Assembly (NCBI GenBank): GCA_032718865.1
Contig: JALUTQ010000028.1
Location: forward strand, 186,001-250,000
Length of the DNA stretch: 64,000 bases
Reading direction: 5' to 3'
Origin: Tilletia caries
Taxonomy: Eukaryota; Basidiomycota; Exobasidiomycetes; Tilletiales; Tilletiaceae
Below are positions 56,710 through 64,000 of the stretch, in pieces. The notes under the pieces are model-generated. The model had not been told where the DNA came from and did no database searches. It worked only from the letters and a program-made list of their open reading frames with translations. The position numbers and the translations under genes were made by a program. How positions within the stretch are numbered: the first letter of the stretch is position 1; the number at the start of each line of letters is the position of its first letter.

Positions 56710-59700
56710 ATGTCGAACCGCAATCCATCCCACCTCGGCCCACCCTCTCCCACCTCACCCGCAACCACTCCCACCACACCAACAGCACTCGTCCCCGCAT
56801 CACGCGACTTCCTCGTCCCCATCGGCTCCACCGGCGCACTCCAAAAGTTCAGCGTAGCCAATGCAGCACAGAAGCGCAAGACCGTCGCAGACAGACGCGC
56901 TCAGGCCAATGCTCACGCCCATGTACACATCGCAGCCGCAGAGGCAGGATGGCACACCCCTGACCCCGCACCACGCGCTGCCAGCAGCTTGGTCGTCAGC
57001 TCCTACTCCTCAGCATACAACCCCTCCTCCCGCGCTGGGAATCATATCCATCATCCCACGGGACTCGCTCCCGTAGAGGTACAACATCGGCCCTCCAGCG
57101 CGACGGGCTACTCACCCACATCGTCGATCATGTCCTCCTCCCTCTCCGCTCAGCCATCAAAATCGGGGAACAGATCACGCACCATAAGTTCTCACGACTC
57201 CCGCCCTGCCACAGCTGGAGCTTGGATGGAGACACAGAAGGGTACCTTTCGGCCAGTCCAAGGTCAGATGTCCAACTCCACGAACACCAGCATGGCATCC
57301 TCTAACAACCGCGCAGAGCAAGGCTTCTCGGGCACGGCCTCACCCGGCGAGAAGAAACGCACCTTCACAAAGGGGCTCCGCGGCCTCTTCTCCTCGGGAT
57401 CCAGTCGCAAGGCATTGGCAAGCCGCGACGGCGGGGCTCAATCTCCCTCGATCCAGCAACAGCAACAGCATCAACCAAATCAGTCCTCCGGGCTCTGGAG
57501 CGGATCAAGTACCACAGCCTCATCCCCTTACAGCAGCGGTTTCAGCACCATGACAGGCTCCGTGCATGAGACATTCTTAGAGAAGGATCGTTGGTCCGCC
57601 GCGTCCTCTTCCAACAACCACAAGCCCCTCCCACCCCCAGGCGGCTCACAACCGTCCATGCGCTCCGCCAGTGCACAGGGCTCCCATCCTTCTTCCAACG
57701 CGCCCCAACCTCCCTTCTCCACCCTGGGCTCGTCAGCACGAGACGGCGAGGTCCATGCTATCTCGGGAAGCGCTCATAGTCATATCCGCGGAGACTCCAA
57801 GGCACAACGAACCGACAGCCAACGTTCGCGCACCACCACCCGCGATCGGTCCGCCACCACGAGTACGACGGAGACGAGCGACCCGCCCGGCCGGTCGCGT
57901 ATCCTTTCCTCCTTGGACCCCTTTGCCAAGTCGCCCCAACAATCGTCAGACGGCGGAGGCTATGGCGATCGAGATGGAGATCAGTACAGTGTGGACGGGA
58001 GCACCTCCACGCCAAGGACGCCCCAGCTTAGTGCCAGTACTGATTCACGACGGGAGAGCACGGGCCCGCCTAAGTTGGACTTCAACCTGCCCTCGCCCGG
58101 TTTCTACCTCGACGACATGGACCGTCCACCGCGTGAGGGTGAACGTGAGATGGAGACGTCGCCACGGAGCCAGGGCAGAAGTCGCCGCGGCAGCGCAGCG
58201 GAACGAGGCGATACCTCGGCAGCACCCTCATCCTCGTCCCTGGCAGGAGCGGCGGTGGTCCTAGAAGGCGGCATTGGCGAGTTGGCCAGACGGCGTTCGT
58301 CCCGCGCCACCAATCTGGGTAAACCCCAGCCGGTCCGATTGGGCAGTATCGCTTCGTCTTCGTCGTCCGGCGGCGCGGGGCATCCGCTTGCGCGCACGGC
58401 GGACTCGTCGACCTCCTCTGCGCCCTCTGTTGACTTCCTACCTGGGCCGAGCTTTGGGCAGTTTGACAGCGGGCCCGGTGTGGGCGTTTTGAACGCGCCT
58501 GTTTTACTTCGGTCGCCGCCTACGCCTGTGTCACCCCGGCCGCTGAGTACGGCGAACAGCAGTCCGCTCTCGGTGCCACCTGCCTCGGGCACCCAGCGCT
58601 CGAGCGTGTCCTCGGGGATGTCGCAGGCCACCTCGATCGCTGCCATCACCAAGGGCTGGCAGGTCGAGCCGGACACGAACCCGCCGTTACACCCCTCGGC
58701 GGTGTATGGTCCGCGTGCGAGCGGGAGTATGGCCTCGTTGACGAGTCAGGAGAGCGGGGTTGGAGCGTCGAGGTCCCGGAGGGGGTCTACTGCCGCCTCT
58801 GCCAGTGTGGTCTCCTCGGATGGACGGGCCAGTGTGGCGTCTACTGTTGTGGGGCGGTCGAATAATGCTACGCCGCTGGGGAGACCGTTTGTGAATGGCT
58901 CGGCGGGGGCAGGAGCGGGAGCGGGAGCGGGGATGGGGGTTGGGTTGGATGGGTCGGCCTCGTCGGACACGTTTGCGGCGCTTAGTCCGAATCCGCTCCT
59001 GGCGCCGCTGTTTGAACGACTGCCTGTGGGCGGGGCGGGCACGGACGACGGTGTGCCGGGCGGGATGTTCAGCTTGGGCCACGGCTCCTTCGACTCGTCG
59101 AACCACCACCACCACCACCACGGCGGACTGGGAAGCACGGTCAGTCACGGGGCGAACCATTCGGGCGGCTCGGGCGGGAACGGGAGCACGATGTCGCATG
59201 GCAATCCGGGCCATGGGAGTAGCACCATTGGCCATAGTACCCTCGGCCATGGGACGCAGGGGCATGGGACGGAGGATCTTGGCTTGGCCCAGGCTGCGGG
59301 TTCGAGAAGTGGCTCGCCGAGGAACTCGATTCAGGGTCATGCGCAGGGGTCGAGCGCTAGTCATGCTGCGAGTTTCACGACGGCGTCTTCGGGCGGGCAT
59401 GGGAATGGACGGCCTGTTGGCGCGCCGACATCTCGTCGGCCCGGCAGCTCGGGTGGGGCTGCTGCTGCCGCTGCCGCCGCCGCCGCCGTCGCTGCTGGTG
59501 GTGCTGCTGGTGCGCCCACGACGAATAAGGCCGGTCGTCCGACGACGCCCCGGGGTGGAGTTGTGCCTGGTTTCGAACAGCCGCCGACGGCGTTGAGGAC
59601 TACGCCGTCTTCGCATTCGCGCAGTGCGAGTCTGAAGGGTGCGTCGACGCGTCTGGATATGGACGCGGCCACGGGTACGGCGAGTGGGAGCGGGAGTGAA

Positions 59701-62700
59701 TCCAGCTCACTACGAGGAGGAGCAGCACCCCTCCTCCCCTCCCGGTCCAAGGACCGACCAAGACTCTCCCGGCCTAGCACGGCGGGCTCGACGAAGAGCA
59801 CGGATACGTCGTCGTTGATGCCGCTCCAGGACCCGGCCATGCTGGCTACGCTTGCGAAGCTGGAGAGCGCGCAGGCGAGGAGTACGGCCAGTCCGTTGAA
59901 TTTGGCTACGTTTTCGGAGGCGAATCTGCGGAGTGCGCTTGTTAATGGTGCGGTGGAGCGTCCTGGCCGGGGGCCGTCGGGCGGGGGGAGTGAGGATGAC
60001 GGCGACCATCTTCATCGCGCGGATGGGAAAGCGAATGGAGCTGTCGTCGGAGGAGGGGATGTTTCATCTGGCTCGGTGGACGGGGCGAGTCTGGCGAAGG
60101 AGGAGGCGAAGGATGTGCAGGAGAAGACAAAGGCTACCAAAGCGGCTGTGATCCTGAATGGCTTGCCTGTCCCTGAGGATGCGGACCCGAAGACGTACGT
60201 CCCCTCGAACGCGCTCACGCGGACGCGACGCGGAGCACAGGTCGGCGCAGCGGCTGCAAAAGCGGCGGAGCAGGCCGAACAACTGCAAGCAGCGTTGAAG
60301 ACGCCCCCGACGATGCAATCATCGTCTTCCTATGACGGCCGGAGTCCGAACCGGTTCTCGCTCGACTCGGACGAGGACGACGATGCGCTGAGACACCGCG
60401 GTCGGATGGGAGATGATGCGCCTACGCCTACGCCTCAGACGCCTACGCCTGCTGCCCCTGGCTACCCGCGCGGTCGGGAGGGGGAGGAAGGGGAGGATGA
60501 TCTGAGCTCGTCGGATGGGCTTGTTTCGGACGAGGACGAGCAGGAGGGCGGCGACGACGAGTTGGAGGTTGGACAGGGCGGCGCGGCAGGCGCGATCATC
60601 AGTCGGGGGGTTAGCACGGACAGTCATGCGTCGCGCCGTAGTGCGGCGCCGGCTGTGGATAATCAGATGCCTGCGAACGCGTGGGTCGAGGTCGAGGCTG
60701 CCCTAAAGCGCTTCCGGGATGAAGGCGGGGTAACAGCTGCCGAAGCTGCTGCCGCCGCTGCTGCTTCTGGCGCTGCTGCTGCGGGGGGTCCGATTGACAA
60801 GGGCGGCCTACTGCGCAGTATACTGCTCCCCTTCCTTGCGCTCGAGGGGGAGACGCCGAGCGTAGACGTGCCCGGACCGAGCAAGTTCCGCAACGGCAAA
60901 GCGCGCCGTGCGCTCTTCTTCGACTGGATCCGCTCTCTGCTGGGCGAGCTACAGCAGACGCAGACGTCTGCGGACCGCGGGGCTATTTTGGAGAGTATCG
61001 GGTGTGTGTTGGAGAGTCGGAATTTGGGGGCGCGGATTTTGGAGCGGGATGGGGGGGATTGGGAGGAGTTTAATAGTATTTTTGGGCTCATTTTGGGGTG
61101 GGCTATTGGGGAGTTGAATAAGAAGGGGGTATATCAGAATACGCTGATCTTTACTGGTCGGTTGCTAGGTGAGTCCTCTCTCTTTCTCTCGTCTCGCTTC
61201 TTTTGGTGTCTCTTCGCTGACGTCGTCTTTTCTGGGTCGTGATTTGTTTTTCGCTAGCCATCGCCTTCTTCCGAATCCACGGTGTTGCGAGCAAACTCCT
61301 CCGGGCCTTACCTGTGAACCGCTTCGCCCTCGAGCGCGTCTCCTCCGAGGCCGACTGCGACCTCGGCCAACCGCGCAGTTTCGAACGATACCGGAAAAGG
61401 TTTCCCCAGCATCTTCGCGAATTCTGCTTCCAAGACGCGCGCAGTTACCTGAAGATGCTCGACGGACAGACCCCTCCCGGTGTCGGCGATCTGGACTCGG
61501 ACGACGATCGGTATCTGGTCCGACAGGACGAGGTTGAGGTTGAGATGGCGGGGAACTGGCTCCGGCGATGGCAGTCGGATGACTCGGAGCTGTTCTTCTC
61601 GTTCATCCGGAGTTATCATCGGCAGATGTCGACGTTGCTGACGAGCACGAAGCGGTTGAGGAAGATTAGCAAGTGGTTCTTTGGTGGGCCTGGGTATGCG
61701 CATTTGGCGACTTCGGTTCATCAGAAGTGTCTGTCGATGGTGCATCGGGAGATCTTCTCGGTCACTACGCTCTCTTCACAAAAGACATTGTAAGTTTTTC
61801 TCTGTGATGCTCGGGCAAGGCCACCTCCAGGTGGCCCAACTGTTTGGACCGCGCTGACATTTTCACGCTGTCTTCGTTTGTCTACAGCAATCCGGGCGAG
61901 ACTGCCAACGTCTTATCAGGTTCGACGGCAGGAAAGCCCAGACACCTCGAGGCCGCGAACCGGAGATGTACGGCGATCGTGGTCGAGATTGCGCGGACAG
62001 GCCACCCGAACACCAACGCCCAACTGTTCAGTGGCATGTTGGGTGTCCATGTGAAGTCGGTGGTGAAACGGACGTCGCTGTACGATGCGGAGGGTGTCTT
62101 CTGTTTGCTCGACTGGCTGGACGGGATTATCAGTCAAATGGACGCTGCGGAGCTTCCGGTGGATACCTTTCTCGATGTCGACTTCCTCATTGATATGGTT
62201 TCGATGCTTCTCAACACTGCGGATCACGCGTTGGCGTTGATGCGCACCATTGCAGTACGTATTCTCTGTCCCCTTTTCGATACAGATGAGTGCACATGTG
62301 CTTATGCTAAACTCTTGCTTTTCTTTTTTCCACAGTTCTGCTATTCCAACTTTGCCGTGCTCACTAGCCACAAGGACACTCGTTTACGCTTTTGTGAAAG
62401 CATTCTTTTGGAACCTGTCATCTTCCACAAGCTCTTCTTGTCGTGGTCGGTCACGATCAGGGCCTACTTCCTCCACTTGCTAGTTTGTAAGTGTCAAATA
62501 TCTTCACACTGCGAACGTAAGGCCTCGCTGACGGTTAACAAACCTATCACAGTCCGCCTGGCTCGTATCAGTGACTTCCCAAATCCAAAGGCGGATCCGA
62601 ATGGCAAGACGCAGGTGCGCGTGGCCCGGCTCTTCAATCAAAGGTTGGACGAGATCCGACGGAGATACGAAGAGTTATCGCCTTCCATCCCCACCGAAGA

Positions 62701-63724
62701 TGATGGCGACGACTTCACTCGCTTCAAGAACCGACCGGCTTCGTTCGTCAGCACGATCAAGCACACAGCATCTGTCCACCGTCCCGAGGCGATGTCGAAG
62801 GCGGAGCGGATCCTCGGGATCGGGCTGCCGGATCCTGCCATGGCCAGCAAAAGTGGCGCGGACTCTGCAAAGCAGTCGCTCGCTGCGAAATGGCTTCGGG
62901 GCTTGGGCGCCAAGGGTAAGAAGAGCCGATGGAGCAACGGCAAGGCCGCCGTCGGTATGTCGGAGACCGACAGTCCGACTGTGAACAATGAGCCCCGGAA
63001 GAAGATGTTGTTGTTGGACGAGCTCGACTTTGACGATGCGGATGTCGACAGCAGCGGGACGGATGAAGAGCCTTCGCTTGGCGGCGAGGGCACGAATGAC
63101 GCTGATAGTGTGAGCGATGCGAAAATGATCGCACCCGCCGAAGGCAGTGCTGTCGTCGCAGACTCCGACATCGGGATGGGCGACAACATCACCCCGGACG
63201 CGAGCTTTGATCTGCAATCGGCCGCGCCTCCCCTCGCTGCGGGTCCGGGACGATCAGGAGCCTCGCCCCGAGTTTCGCGGGCCTTCTCGAAGCGCTCGAG
63301 TATCTTGCCTGGTCCGGCTTTCGACCTTGTTGGCGATGAGACGGCCGATACGCCGCCTGTGCCTGCGTTGCCTGGCCATGTGTCACATCCGTACGACAAG
63401 ACTTTGCATACATATGCTGTGCAGAGTTTGACGGAGTACGAGCGGACGATTCAGGTGAGTGGACGAACGAGTCAGGTCATGTTCTGCAAGGAGGTGGAGG
63501 TGGCTGATAATGATTCTTTATATGATTTTCACCCCCTTAGGAGCACGACCAGTACTTCGGAGCGCAGCCCGAGACCGAGAAGGCCCAGGTCCCACGCCTC
63601 CAGGTGAGTCTGGCCGAACCGACAAATACGTTCCAGTGAAAAAAGATAGTTGGAAAACTGACATCCTCTCTTTTTTTTCTGGCTGCTTCCTCAGGTCAAC
63701 TGGCCAGCCATGTGGCAGGACTGA
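56710..63724 (+). CDS. DUF1765 family protein, 2167 residues
   Basis: Large fungal protein of the DUF1765 (UPF0592) family, biochemical role unknown to me. Seven exons: 56710-61168, 61258-61789, 61888-62254, 62336-62486, 62553-63454, 63541-63603 and 63695-63724. The first 1300 or so residues are disordered, Ser/Gly/His-rich with a HHHHHHH run and Ala runs. The folded part begins near FFDWIRSLLGELQQTQTSADR and includes SIFGLILGWAIGELNKKGVY, FFRIHGVASKLLRALPVNRF, WFFGGPGYAHLATSVHQKC, GVFCLLDWLDGII and FCYSNFAVLTSHKDTRLRFC. The extreme C-terminus is VNWPAMWQD, as I recall for this family. The family call is from memory of these motifs. Start ATG 56710 fits a 5' UTR intron ending at 56677. Confidence 0.75.
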
Positions 63725-64000
63725 GTCTCGGACTCTCTTTCGATTTGGCCCCGACCGACAATCGCAACAGAGCTGGTCCCCCCAAGCGCGATCGATTTCC
63801 CGTCTCCCTCACCGCCTGGCTGGTGGGCCTTCGGCTGCACTCCTTTCGACTTCTTGCCCCCCAACCGCGCTCACTCCCGTCCTTCCGGCCCTCCCTCCTC
63901 TTCGCTTATTCTGTTCGCCCATCACCAACGTTTGCTCATATTCCATTCGGTCTTTTCCCAAAGCTGTCTTTTCCCACGCCTCTCTACACCAATCTGCACT
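63725..64000 (+). other. 3' UTR and downstream of the DUF1765 gene
   Basis: Pyrimidine-rich DNA to the window end; no gene seen. Confidence 0.4.

Noticed and set aside
58687..59616. 309-codon minus-strand frame inside the DUF1765 gene
   Set aside because: Arg/Pro-rich composition from the antisense of a Gly/Ser-rich disordered region.
1..64000. tRNA, rRNA or CRISPR features
   Set aside because: No cloverleaf-type or rRNA-like sequence noticed; the only spaced repeats are the satellite and microsatellites. CRISPR is not expected in a eukaryote.

Overview
The window is nuclear DNA from a fungus, most likely a basidiomycete of the smut/yeast type (Ustilaginomycotina or a similarly GC-rich lineage; the clade is inference). 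Reasons: GC-rich coding DNA, many 40-100 nt introns with GTGAGT/GTAAGT donors, codon-biased low-complexity tracts, a fungal arginine attenuator uORF before CPA1, and basidiomycete-type mobile elements. Gene models were spliced by eye; all junctions of the models given with exon coordinates keep the frame.

Layout. 1-4760: a perfect 284-bp-arm inverted repeat followed by a Crypton-type tyrosine recombinase gene. 5.5-6.4 kb: a doubtful spliced transcript. 6.6-17.4 kb: a compact housekeeping block with BAX-inhibitor/Lifeguard protein, Nop53, mitochondrial carbamoyl-phosphate synthase small subunit (with uORF), the golgin CASP, and ketopantoate hydroxymethyltransferase. 17.5-45.4 kb: an accessory region. 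It holds tandem, mostly broken copies of a secreted tyrosinase paired with a ten-cysteine small secreted protein (SSP). One SSP copy is split by a young Ty1/copia retrotransposon (5.6 kb, 230-bp LTRs, 5-bp target duplication). The region also carries a divergent two-gene cassette that looks like a mobile element (26.1-32.6 kb), a 341-bp tandem satellite, a second small secreted protein gene and an orphan 280-residue gene. The intact tyrosinase is at 43.8-45.3 kb and the intact SSP at 39.4-40.0 kb. 46.2-64 kb: a second housekeeping block with a Mam3/CNNM-type DUF21-CBS membrane protein, a 1684-residue SMG6/EST1-like protein with a PIN nuclease domain, and a 2167-residue DUF1765 protein.

How it fits together. 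The two housekeeping blocks are gene-dense, with divergent promoters that often carry CACGTG. The 28-kb accessory island between them was built by repeated tandem duplication of a tyrosinase-SSP unit and then invaded by transposons. The secreted genes in it share a TATA box about 85-140 bp upstream of the start codon. The most interesting items are the attenuator uORF, the tyrosinase-SSP module, the divergent two-gene cassette and the inverted repeat beside the Crypton.
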